Translations under genes and position numbers: made by a program | NCBI GenBank assembly: GCA_036733345.1 | Contig: DAINAR010000038.1 | Span: 1-30,902, forward strand | Origin: JAFGMQ01 sp036733345 | GTDB taxonomy: Bacteria > Desulfobacterota > DSM-4660 > Desulfatiglandales > Desulfatiglandaceae | Reading direction: 5' to 3' | Length of the DNA stretch: 30,902 nucleotides | Shown here: positions 24,285 through 30,741 of the stretch, piece by piece | How positions within the stretch are numbered: position 1 is the first letter of the stretch | Layout of the letters: each line of letters starts with the position of its first letter | The notes under the pieces: generated by a model | Told to the model about the DNA's origin: nothing | Seen by the model: the letters and a program-made list of their open reading frames with translations, nothing else | Database searches by the model: none

Positions 24285-24920
24285 CTACCAAACCCTCATC
24301 GTATTATTTTCTATTCTCTGCCAGTCATTTTCCTCGGGAAACTGTTCGGAACATATTATCAGATCCTTACCATGCCTGTATCGCATAGTGAAATATTCTT
24401 CGTCTTCAGTAAAAAAGGTCGAGACATAGATATCATTGTCTCTGACCATGATTATATTCATTCCCCTTATGTGGCTGGTTCTGTTTTTTATTATTGTGAC
24501 CGCCTTTTGAATGGCCTGCAGAGGATCATCACTGTCAAACCGCTTGATGAAATTAAAGATCTTTTCAGCACCGATTCTTCCCTGTTCCCTTATCTTTACT
24601 CCCCGCAATTCGCCGTTGAATATGTATACGTATCTTCCGTCAAAAAAAGGCATGTTGTTTTCAACGAAAATATCTTTATCTTGAAATGCGCTTCGTGCAT
24701 GGGCAACAAGGAGTCTGGTTGATGGGAACCGGGCAAGATTATCCTCCCAGATGGGGCTTATATTTCTGTAGAGGTTCCATCTGTCGTTTTCATCCCTGTA
24801 AGCGCATCCCCATCCATGTCCCTGATATTCCTTGCTGTTTTTAGCGACATGGGCAAATTTTTCGAGATGATGCCTTATCGGGATTGTATTTTCAGCCCTT
24901 ACAACCAAGAGTCTGCACAT
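24285..24920 (-). CDS. stand-alone class II glutamine amidotransferase-like hydrolase, candidate LysW-release enzyme
   Basis: The 211-residue protein begins Met-Cys-Arg, so Cys2 would become the N-terminal nucleophile of an Ntn amidohydrolase after Met removal. Other class II glutaminase elements are present: GHGWGCAY (34-41), AHARSA (73-78, with the conserved arginine) and FNGEL with Asn102-Gly103 forming the oxyanion hole. There is no synthase domain, as in EgtC/YafJ-type proteins. EgtC hydrolyses a gamma-glutamyl amide in ergothioneine synthesis. The LysW-product linkage is also a gamma-glutamyl amide. The gene is embedded in the lys operon, 19 bp after lysY and abutting lysZ, and no lysK is present. 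A release function is therefore inferred, not shown. A glutaminase or regulatory role is the alternative. Confidence 0.85.
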   Translation of the reverse strand: MCRLLVVRAENTIPIRHHLEKFAHVAKNSKEYQGHGWGCAYRDENDRWNLYRNISPIWEDNLARFPSTRLLVAHARSAFQDKDIFVENNMPFFDGRYVYIFNGELRGVKIREQGRIGAEKIFNFIKRFDSDDPLQAIQKAVTIIKNRTSHIRGMNIIMVRDNDIYVSTFFTEDEEYFTMRYRHGKDLIICSEQFPEENDWQRIENNTMRVW

Positions 24921-24939
24921 TTGATGCCTTCGTCACATA

Positions 24940-25962
24940 TCAGATCGGATGCAATCCGGCGAAGCCCAGACCTGCTGTTTCCTCAAAGCCGCACATGACA
25001 TTCATGGCATGCACAGCCTGTCCTGCTGCACCCTTCATGAGATTGTCAATTGCTGCCATAACCACCAGCCTTTTTCCTTCGAGTTCAAAGCCAATGTCAC
25101 AGTAGTTTGTTCCTGCAACTATCTTGGGCTCAGGGTAGCGGTAGATGCCCTGCCTTTCCTTGACAATCCTGATGAAAGGTTCCTGGCCATAACTGCCCCT
25201 GTATGCCTTCCATATATCTTTTTCTGTAATGCCTTCATTTACAAAAACATGTGCTGTAAGCAGGATGCCTCTTACCATCTCAATAGAAGTGGCTGAGAAC
25301 TGAACATCATGGCCCAGCTCCTGCTGCATTTCAGCAATGTGCCTGTGCCCGGTAGGTTTATATGAGCGCACACATCCGCTTCGCTCGGGGTGATGAGACG
25401 CCTCGCTTACAGCATTGCCCCCTTCAGATGAGCCGCATTTAGCCTCTGCAACAACAGGGAGTGAGGTATCCACAATGCCCTGCCGGAAAAGCGGCCATAG
25501 CGGCAATATTGTTGCCGTAGCGTTACAGCCTGCTCCACTGATAAACTTTGCCTGCCTCATTTCGCTCCTGTGAAGCTCAACATTGCCGTATACGAATTCA
25601 GCAAGCTTTGCGGGTTGTGTATGTTCAATTGAATACCAGGTTTTATATGCCCCGGTATCCTTCAATCTGAAATCAGCTGAAAGGTCAATGATCCTGTCTG
25701 CAAGGGACGCAAATTCATCAAATCTCTGCATGAATTTTGTGTGCGGGAGTGCAGTGAAAAGCAGATCGACCCTCTCAAGTTCTTTTGTGCTGCAGAAATT
25801 CAATGATGTCTGTTTGCGGAGATTAGGATGCAGTCTTGTAACAGGCTTGCCTGCAAACCTTTCTGATGTACATTGATGAACCTCCACATTGGGATGCCCT
25901 AAGAGCAGCCTTAACAGTTCGCCTCCGCCGTATCCTGATGCACCAATAATGCTTATCTTCAT
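24940..25962 (-). CDS. lysY: [LysW]-aminoadipate/glutamate phosphate reductase (ArgC-like)
   Basis: This 340-residue NADPH-dependent reductase turns the acyl phosphate made by LysZ into a semialdehyde. The Rossmann start MKISIIGASGYGGGELLRLL, the catalytic Cys146 in SGAGCNATA, and KPTGHRHIAEM with the conserved histidine are all present, as is the LSADFRLKD segment. Sequence alone does not separate LysY from ArgC; the neighbours do. It overlaps lysX by 4 bp (25959-25962). Confidence 0.9.
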   Translation of the reverse strand: MKISIIGASGYGGGELLRLLLGHPNVEVHQCTSERFAGKPVTRLHPNLRKQTSLNFCSTKELERVDLLFTALPHTKFMQRFDEFASLADRIIDLSADFRLKDTGAYKTWYSIEHTQPAKLAEFVYGNVELHRSEMRQAKFISGAGCNATATILPLWPLFRQGIVDTSLPVVAEAKCGSSEGGNAVSEASHHPERSGCVRSYKPTGHRHIAEMQQELGHDVQFSATSIEMVRGILLTAHVFVNEGITEKDIWKAYRGSYGQEPFIRIVKERQGIYRYPEPKIVAGTNYCDIGFELEGKRLVVMAAIDNLMKGAAGQAVHAMNVMCGFEETAGLGFAGLHPI

Positions 25963-26801
25963 TTTCTGCCAGCCTCCAGTACATAATCAACTATTTTTGC
26001 CGGGATATTAACACCTGTAACATCGATGCTGTTTCTGAATTCCATTGTATAGTTGACCTCGTTAACAGAAAGCCCGTTATCGGTCTCAAAAAGATCAATT
26101 GCAACAACTCCGCCTCCAACAGATTTGGCAGCCCTTACGGATATATCATTCAACTCATCTGTAACAGGGCAGTTAATGGTTTTTGCTCCCCTTGCCGTAT
26201 TGGTTATCCAGTGCTCTGAAAGTCGGTAGATAGCTGCTATGCATTCATTCCCCACAACAAAGCTCCTGATGTCCCCGTTCTTTTTTTCGATATATTCCTG
26301 GATATAGAAAATGGAGTGATGATAGCTTCCTAATATGGCCTTGTGTTCAAGTATGGCCTCTGCCGAATCCTGGTCATTGACCTTTGAAATCAGCCTTCCC
26401 CATGAACCGGTAGTCGGTTTTATTACGCATGGATATCCGAGTTTTTCCATAGCTTCTAATGCTGCTTCAGGTGTGAAAGCCAGGTAGCACCTCGGGGTAG
26501 GAATACCTTCCTTTATCAGAGCCTGGGTTGTAAGGAACTTGCTTCCGCAAATCTCGGCTACCTCCGGTGTATTAACAGTAGGTATGCCGTTATCACTGTA
26601 GATCTTGAGCGCGTGTACTGCCCTGGAGTGGTTTACGCAACGCTCTATGACGACATCATAATCAAAATTATTCTGGTTAAGGAAGAAAACCTGTTCTCTG
26701 TCATCAATTTTTATCAGCTCAACATCTGGTCTTTTCCTGAATTCATCAAGGAGATATTTCTCTTCTTTTCTCAATATTGAATGTAAAAATCCTACTTTCA
26801 T
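25959..26801 (-). CDS. lysX: LysW ligase for aminoadipate or glutamate (ATP-grasp)
   Basis: This 280-residue RimK-like ATP-grasp enzyme would join the amino group of aminoadipate or glutamate to the gamma-carboxyl of the LysW C-terminal glutamate. It has VIKPTTGSWGRLISKV (ATP-binding loop), SFVVGNECIAAIYR, WITNTARGAKT, and the C-terminal VNEVNYTMEFRNSIDVTGVN with metal-binding Glu and Asn, the latter being very characteristic of LysX/ArgX. I cannot decide from sequence whether glutamate (ornithine/arginine route) or aminoadipate (lysine route) is used. GGCGGAG precedes the ATG. It lies 278 bp after lysW, separated by a long stem-loop. Confidence 0.92.
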   Translation of the reverse strand: MKVGFLHSILRKEEKYLLDEFRKRPDVELIKIDDREQVFFLNQNNFDYDVVIERCVNHSRAVHALKIYSDNGIPTVNTPEVAEICGSKFLTTQALIKEGIPTPRCYLAFTPEAALEAMEKLGYPCVIKPTTGSWGRLISKVNDQDSAEAILEHKAILGSYHHSIFYIQEYIEKKNGDIRSFVVGNECIAAIYRLSEHWITNTARGAKTINCPVTDELNDISVRAAKSVGGGVVAIDLFETDNGLSVNEVNYTMEFRNSIDVTGVNIPAKIVDYVLEAGRK

Positions 26802-27013
26802 GTTTTACTCCGCCTAAGCAAAAACAGCTTGCCTGGATTTAAAGTTGTTTGACGCTCATTACTCATAAAAATATATTATCTATATACCTGTCACATGCGT
26901 AGAATACATAGGAAGGCAAATTCCCTTATCATAGAATTGAGATAATAAATAACCGGATTAGTATGTGTATCGGAAATTTGTTCAGGAGGGAAATCTTTTA
27001 ACTGTTCATAATG

Positions 27014-27075
27014 TTGTTAAGCCGGATAGACGCTTTGATTAAAAGTTTATTCAATGCGATCTTCCGGCTCAACAA
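27014..27075 (-). promoter_or_regulatory. long imperfect stem-loop between lysW and lysX
   Basis: TTGTTAAGCCGGA at 27014-27026 pairs with TCCGGCTCAACAA at 27063-27075. The single mismatch becomes a G-U pair in the minus-strand transcript. Pairing resumes inward (27031-27033 with 27056-27058, 27035-27038 with 27051-27054, 27040-27043 with 27046-27049). It starts five bases after the lysW stop codon. No U-tract follows on either strand, so a simple terminator is unlikely. A 3' stabiliser or processing element that gives more lysW than enzyme mRNA is inferred. Confidence 0.65.
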
Positions 27076-27079
27076 AAAA

Positions 27080-27238
27080 CTATTCGCCCCAGTCTTCCTC
27101 TTCCAGTGGCGCTTCCTGTACGCTGTCTTTGCCTGTTACTTCAAGTTCAACCCCGCAATCATCACAGGTGATAATTTCTCCCTCCTCTGCACCTTCAGGA
27201 AGGTTTATTTCAGCTCCACAAACCGGACATTCCGCCAT
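27080..27238 (-). CDS. lysW: amino-group carrier protein LysW
   Basis: The 52-residue acidic protein starts at ATG 27238, with GGGAGG eight bases upstream; a longer in-frame version from 27301 runs through the promoter and is rejected. Two CxxC pairs (Cys4-Cys7 and Cys25-Cys28) form the small zinc ribbon, and the protein ends in the diagnostic EDWGE. The C-terminal glutamate is the attachment point: its gamma-carboxyl is linked to the substrate's amino group. The negative surface recruits the pathway enzymes. In known systems it serves lysine and/or arginine synthesis, and in Streptomyces some secondary metabolites. It is the first gene of the minus-strand operon. Confidence 0.95.
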   Translation of the reverse strand: MAECPVCGAEINLPEGAEEGEIITCDDCGVELEVTGKDSVQEAPLEEEDWGE

Positions 27239-27267
27239 TTTCTGGTCCTCCCTAAGTTTTTTTGGAG

Positions 27268-27297
27268 AGTTTAGTAGAAAAACTATTAAAGTGTCAA
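27268..27297 (-). promoter_or_regulatory. sigma70-type promoter for the lysW operon
   Basis: On the minus strand TTGACA (27297-27292) and TAAACT (27273-27268) are 18 bases apart. Transcription would start near 27261, giving a leader of about 23 bases with the ribosome site just before lysW. The stretch from 27298 to 27530 otherwise shows only short stem-loops such as GCCCccctgtGGGC near 27362. Confidence 0.65.
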
Positions 27298-27535
27298 GCA
27301 TGTAATAAAATTAAATTAATTTCTTATTTATCAATTCCCCCCATTGAAATTTTTCGGATGCCCCCCTGTGGGCAGGGTGATTTACTATTTTCTATTTTCC
27401 TGAATTTCATAAAATTAATGTCGCATCAGGGAAACCCTATGCAATATTTTACCGGCAAAAAAAAGTGAATCATTGCTGTATGATCCTGTTATGTCACAGG
27501 TATAGTTTATCCATTCCACTCTCAGTAAAAATGCT

Positions 27536-27568
27536 TTGACTCCATTTTGATGGTGTATTATTATACAC
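27536..27568 (+). promoter_or_regulatory. vapBC promoter with overlapping palindromic operator
   Basis: TTGACT (27536-27541) and TATTAT (27559-27564) are 17 bases apart. The -10 box lies inside the inverted repeat GTGTAT-TATT-ATACAC (27553-27568), and a third GTGTAT half-site occurs at 27577-27582 around the translation start. This fits binding by the VapB/VapBC complex for autorepression. The predicted mRNA start (about 27571) leaves a leader of only about 13 bases, just the AAGGGGG ribosome site. Confidence 0.6.
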
Positions 27569-27583
27569 ATAAGGGGGTGTATG

Positions 27584-27787
27584 ATGAGAACAAATATTGT
27601 TTTGGATGACAGCCTGGTGGAGGAGGCATTCAGGTATGCTGAAGGCATTTATACTAAAAAGGGTTTGATAGAAGCAGCACTCAAAGAGTTTGTCAGAACG
27701 AGAAAAATGCGGAATTTGCGCGATTTAAAGGGAAAGATACAATTCGCAGAAGGATATGATTACAAAAAAATGCGAGCAGGCGAATGA
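27584..27787 (+). CDS. vapB: VapB-type antitoxin
   Basis: The 67-residue protein begins RTNIVLDDSLVEEAFRYAEG, a ribbon-helix-helix DNA-binding domain of the kind found in VapB antitoxins, followed by KKGLIEAALKEFV. The C-terminal half (LRDLKGKIQFAEGYDYKKMR) would wrap the toxin. Two ATGs are available (27581 and 27584); I choose the second because AAGGGGG is then six bases away. It overlaps vapC by four bases (ATGA), the usual coupled layout. Confidence 0.88.
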   Translation: MRTNIVLDDSLVEEAFRYAEGIYTKKGLIEAALKEFVRTRKMRNLRDLKGKIQFAEGYDYKKMRAGE

Positions 27788-28194
27788 TACTGGTAGACAC
27801 CTCAGTATTAATTGACTATTTCAAAGGTAAGGATAACAGGGAAATAAGAGCCTTGGATCAGATACTTTTGGACGGGATTCCCTATGGAATCAACGACTTC
27901 ATTTATCAGGAGTTGTTGCAGGGATCACGAACAATAGAAGAATTTAAAACGCAGAAAAAGTACCTGGAAACCATACCCTTTTATTATCTTAAGAATGGCA
28001 GAGAATCATATGAGAAAGCAGCATATTTGAATTTCAAGTGTCGCAGATCCGGAATAACTGTAAACAGCACTGTTGATTTATTAATAGCCGAAACAGCAAT
28101 AGAAAATAACCTCTATTTACTCCACAATGATAAGGATTTTTTGAATATGAGCAAAATAGTACCGGAATTAAAAATATACGAGGTTAATGAATAA
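27784..28194 (+). CDS. vapC: VapC-type PIN-domain ribonuclease toxin
   Basis: The 136-residue protein has the PIN-domain start ILVDTSVLIDYFKGK. Acidic residues are at the expected places: Asp5, Glu43 (YQELLQGSR), Asp98 (NSTVDLLIAETA) and Asp116 (HNDKDF). These bind magnesium or manganese in a site-specific RNase; in studied VapCs the target is tRNA or 23S rRNA. The set is complete, so the toxin is probably active and held in check by VapB. The module is self-contained between the lysW promoter region and the cysteine synthase gene. Confidence 0.92.
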   Translation: MILVDTSVLIDYFKGKDNREIRALDQILLDGIPYGINDFIYQELLQGSRTIEEFKTQKKYLETIPFYYLKNGRESYEKAAYLNFKCRRSGITVNSTVDLLIAETAIENNLYLLHNDKDFLNMSKIVPELKIYEVNE

Positions 28195-28217
28195 TGTGAA
28201 AATAATCTTTTTTCAGG

Positions 28218-28236
28218 CTTCAGACTCAGTCTGAAG
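28218..28236. promoter_or_regulatory. 19-bp perfect palindrome upstream of the cysteine synthase promoter
   Basis: CTTCAGACT-C-AGTCTGAAG is a perfect inverted repeat with one central base. It lies just upstream of the predicted -35 box (28243), where an activator would bind. There is no U-tract after it on either strand, so a terminator for vapC is unlikely. Confidence 0.5.
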
Positions 28237-28242
28237 GCAGGG

Positions 28243-28270
28243 TTGAAATCGCTTAATTATTTGTTATAAA
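28243..28270 (+). promoter_or_regulatory. probable promoter of the cysteine synthase gene
   Basis: TTGAAA (28243-28248) and TATAAA (28265-28270) are 16 bases apart. Transcription would begin near 28277, about 12 bases before the ATG and after the AAGGAA ribosome site core, so the exact start may lie slightly upstream. Confidence 0.45.
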
Positions 28271-28288
28271 TAAGGAATTTAAAAAACC

Positions 28289-29176
28289 ATGAAAGCATGT
28301 GATGTTATTGATCTGATAGGAAACACCCCTTTAATCAAACTCAGGAACGAGAACATAGTGGCCAAGGCCGAGTTTTTAAACCCTGGAGGCAGCATAAAGG
28401 ACCGCGTAGCTCTTGCAATGATAGAAGCAGCAGAACGGGACGGAACGCTTAAGCCGGGAATGAAGATCGTTGAGCCAACTTCAGGTAATACGGGAATCGG
28501 AATCACCCTTGTCGGAGTTGCAAAGGGATATGAAGTATATATTGTAATGCCCGAAGGAATGAGTGAAGAAAGGAAAAATATTATAAAGGTTCTTGGGGGA
28601 AACCTTATTCTAACCCCGGACAGCAAAAATATAGCAGGCGCCGTAAAAAAAGCAGAAGAACTGGTTGAAGAATATAATGCTTATATGCCGCAGCAGTTTA
28701 AAAATACCAATAATGCACTTGCGCACTATGAATATACCGCACCTGAGCTGTGGAGACAGTCAGGAAACAGAATTGATGCCTTTGTTTCAGGTGTTGGAAG
28801 CGGCGGGACGATTCAGGGCGTCGGCACCTTTCTGAAGAAAAATAATCCGGATGTTATGATAGTGGCGGTTGAACCGAAAAATGTGTCTGCTCTTCTTGGA
28901 CACGAACCGGGTTTACACCAGATTCAGGGGATTGGAGACGGATTCATACCTGATATCCTCGATGTTTCACTGATAGATCGAATTATTGAAGTAACTGATG
29001 ATGAAGCAATTTCAACAACACGCGGGCTTGCATCGACTAATTCGCTTTTATGCGGAACTTCCTCCGGTGCCAATATCTGGGCAGCAAGAGAAATAGCCAG
29101 AGAGCATCCGGAATGGATAATAGCAACTGTTCTTCCGGACAGGGCAGAGAGGTATTTCAGCACAGGGTTGCTTTAG
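28289..29176 (+). CDS. cysteine synthase (O-acetylserine sulfhydrylase, CysK/CysM family)
   Basis: This 295-residue PLP enzyme would make cysteine from an activated serine (O-acetylserine, or O-phosphoserine in some relatives) and sulfide. It has IGNTPLIKL (10-18), the PLP lysine Lys37 in NPGGSIKDR, the substrate loop PTSGNTGIGI, the phosphate-binding loop GVGSGGTIQGVG and a TSSGAN motif near the C-terminus. The length is closer to CysM (about 295) than CysK (about 320), but I do not separate the two. It is monocistronic, behind its own promoter and a 19-bp palindrome. Confidence 0.92.
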   Translation: MKACDVIDLIGNTPLIKLRNENIVAKAEFLNPGGSIKDRVALAMIEAAERDGTLKPGMKIVEPTSGNTGIGITLVGVAKGYEVYIVMPEGMSEERKNIIKVLGGNLILTPDSKNIAGAVKKAEELVEEYNAYMPQQFKNTNNALAHYEYTAPELWRQSGNRIDAFVSGVGSGGTIQGVGTFLKKNNPDVMIVAVEPKNVSALLGHEPGLHQIQGIGDGFIPDILDVSLIDRIIEVTDDEAISTTRGLASTNSLLCGTSSGANIWAAREIAREHPEWIIATVLPDRAERYFSTGLL

Positions 29177-29317
29177 CAGGGAAAGGCACGGTCCAGACCC
29201 ACAGGTATAGTTTTATATAGGACATGTAATTAAGAAGGGCTTTTTTTGTTGTTCATGGACATGATATTCCTTTCATGGAAAAGGAAGTTATTATTGTAAT
29301 CACAGGAGTATCTGTTA

Positions 29318-29650
29318 ATGAAAAGCAAAATGAGAGCCTTTTTATTTTTATTGTTGATAATACCGGTAATAACCTGTTTGTTTATTAATAATTCAGTTTC
29401 AGCCGAGGATGCACCAGTTACTTTCCTGGCTGGAAGCTGGCCCTTGTACGCCCAGGGCGGGATCAGTGTCGAACCCTATCCCCTCGTTGCCTCCTGTCTC
29501 ACCGAATTTTGCGCTGAGGTGATCAATACCGACGGAAGCTCGGCACACACGGTATCTATTAAGTTTTATGAAAAATATAACGTGAATACCCCGCCTTTTA
29601 AGACGGGGATGAAAGGTCATCCTTTAAAAGGTATTCTATTATTCTTTTGA
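29318..29650 (+). pseudogene. truncated gene for a secreted protein
   Basis: The reading frame has a clear signal peptide (basic MKSKMR, hydrophobic stretch, NNSVSAED cleavage region). About 55 residues follow that look like the start of a beta-sandwich domain: PYPLVASCLTEFCAEVIN, then the HTVSIKFYEKYN strand. The frame then passes straight into a hairpin-rich non-coding sequence at 29583 and stops. The domain would normally be longer, so I read this as a secreted-protein gene cut short by an inserted or rearranged repeat. A short intact secreted protein cannot be excluded. Confidence 0.5.
29589..29608 (+). repeat. hairpin resembling an IS605/TnpB right end
   Basis: CCCCG-c-CTT and AAG-a-CGGGG pair across a TT turn within AATACCCCGCCTTTTAAGAC followed by GGGGATGAAAGG. 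Similar GAATxCCCCG-stem-CGGGGATG sequences form the right ends, and the guide-RNA scaffold ends, of many TnpB-carrying IS200/IS605 elements. A second short palindrome CCTTTaAAAGG follows at 29621-29631, and TATTCTATT near 29632 recurs inverted near 29680. No tnpA or tnpB is present, so only a remnant is proposed. Confidence 0.45.
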
Positions 29651-29745
29651 CTGATAGACGGTATTTAAGATAAATAGAATATTAAAGAAAAGCAGGTCTA
29701 TCTGAAAATAACTGAAAACGGAATCTGATAGTCAAGGAGGAAGGA

Positions 29746-30573
29746 ATGAAAAACAGGAGTAATGGGAAGCTATTTCTTTGTTTATTGGCTGCTATTGGCA
29801 TGCTGATAGTAATGGGAGGACCGTCAAACGCTTCAGTTACTCTTTTGAGTGCTTCCGGGCCTCCGGCAGGCGGTGCATCGGCTGACAGTAAGCAGGCCGC
29901 TACTGGACCGGTGCCGCTCATTCTGGATGACGGCTCCCGCGAAAACGCAATAGGTCTTTATGCTGGAGGGCAATTTATCTGGCTGAACCGCTTTACGCCT
30001 GTGGCATCGGATTTTCCGTTCCAACTGGAGCAGGTACAGGTATTTTTTGGTGCTTTTACGGGTGTGAACGTTGGGGAATTAGTGGACATTTATATCTATG
30101 AGGATACAGACTGTGACGGAGATCCTGGGACAGGGGCTGTTTTAGCGGGCTCCTTTCTCAATGCCCCAGTCCAGTTTGTGGACGATGTGAACTGGTCCAC
30201 ATATAATCTGACGGCGCCCATAGTGTTGAATGGCCCCGGAGATGTCCTGATCGCTGTGGTTAACCGTACCTGTGGACTTACATCAAGTACATACCCTGCT
30301 GCAATAGACACAACTGCATCACAGGGGCGATCGTGGGTTGGGTTTTACAGCGCTGGAAATGTGCCTCAACCCCCAACGATGCCACCTGATTCACATTGGA
30401 GCACCATCGATTCTGTAGGTTTTCCTGGTAACTGGATGATCAGGGGTGCAGGAGGTCCTGTAGCCGATGCTGCTGCAATCCCGTCTTTATCAGAGATTGG
30501 AATAATATCTCTTTTTATTCTATTGATGTCTTCAGCTGTACTGTTTATCAGGCGAAGAAATCAGGCACTGTAA
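29746..30573 (+). CDS. secreted protein with IPTL-CTERM-like sorting signal
   Basis: The 275-residue protein has a signal peptide (basic start, hydrophobic LLAAIGMLIVMGG, cleavage near SNAS). A beta-rich extracellular region follows, beginning LILDDGSRENAIGLYAGG and including an Asp-rich EDTDCDGDPGTG loop. The C-terminal tripartite tail is IPSLSEIGIISL, a membrane helix, and the basic RRRNQAL. That tail matches the IPTL-CTERM type (IPxLSEWG-like motif, helix, Arg cluster), analogous to PEP-CTERM and presumably processed by an exosortase-like enzyme, which is not in the window. GGAGG lies five bases before the ATG. The function of the body is unknown. Confidence 0.8.
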   Translation: MKNRSNGKLFLCLLAAIGMLIVMGGPSNASVTLLSASGPPAGGASADSKQAATGPVPLILDDGSRENAIGLYAGGQFIWLNRFTPVASDFPFQLEQVQVFFGAFTGVNVGELVDIYIYEDTDCDGDPGTGAVLAGSFLNAPVQFVDDVNWSTYNLTAPIVLNGPGDVLIAVVNRTCGLTSSTYPAAIDTTASQGRSWVGFYSAGNVPQPPTMPPDSHWSTIDSVGFPGNWMIRGAGGPVADAAAIPSLSEIGIISLFILLMSSAVLFIRRRNQAL

Positions 30574-30615
30574 TTTTATAACTTTTTCAATCCGCAACCC
30601 AGCCAACCAGCCAAA

Positions 30616-30659
30616 GGCTGGTAAAAGGCTGGTAAAAGGCTGGTAAAAGGCTGGTAAAC
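30616..30659 (+). repeat. four tandem 11-bp repeats (GGCTGGTAAAA)
   Basis: The unit GGCTGGTAAAA occurs at 30616, 30627 and 30638 without change and at 30649 with the last base altered. CCAGCCA just upstream can pair with any unit's GGCTGG. The array lies 43 bp after the stop codon of the IPTL-CTERM-like gene. Confidence 0.9.
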
Positions 30660-30688
30660 CATCCAGAGGCAGGTAAAAGGCAGACAAG

Positions 30689-30730
30689 CCCGCCATAAAC
30701 ACGGCGGACAAGTCCCCGCCCCTTGGGGCG
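30689..30730 (+). repeat. two adjacent hairpins after the secreted-protein gene
   Basis: The first hairpin, CCGCC-ATAAACAC-GGCGG (30690-30707), shares loop and flanks with the repeat at 12614. The second, CGCCCCTTGGGGCG (30717-30730), is a perfect 14-base palindrome followed by TTAAATACTTTTT, which could act as a weak terminator for the upstream gene. Confidence 0.55.
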
Positions 30731-30741
30731 TTAAATACTTT

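Noticed and set aside
22345..26801. Classical arginine (argBCD) operon
   Set aside because: LysW with EDWGE and the LysX ligase are present and the kinase is LysZ-like, so the carrier-protein pathway is the better reading, though the end product may still be ornithine for arginine.
27485..27500. Small stem CCTGT...ACAGG upstream of vapB as a riboswitch or terminator
   Set aside because: Only five pairs and upstream of the predicted promoter; no function supported.
30616..30659. CRISPR-like repetition
   Set aside because: The 11-bp units are directly adjacent with no spacers, so this is a simple tandem repeat.
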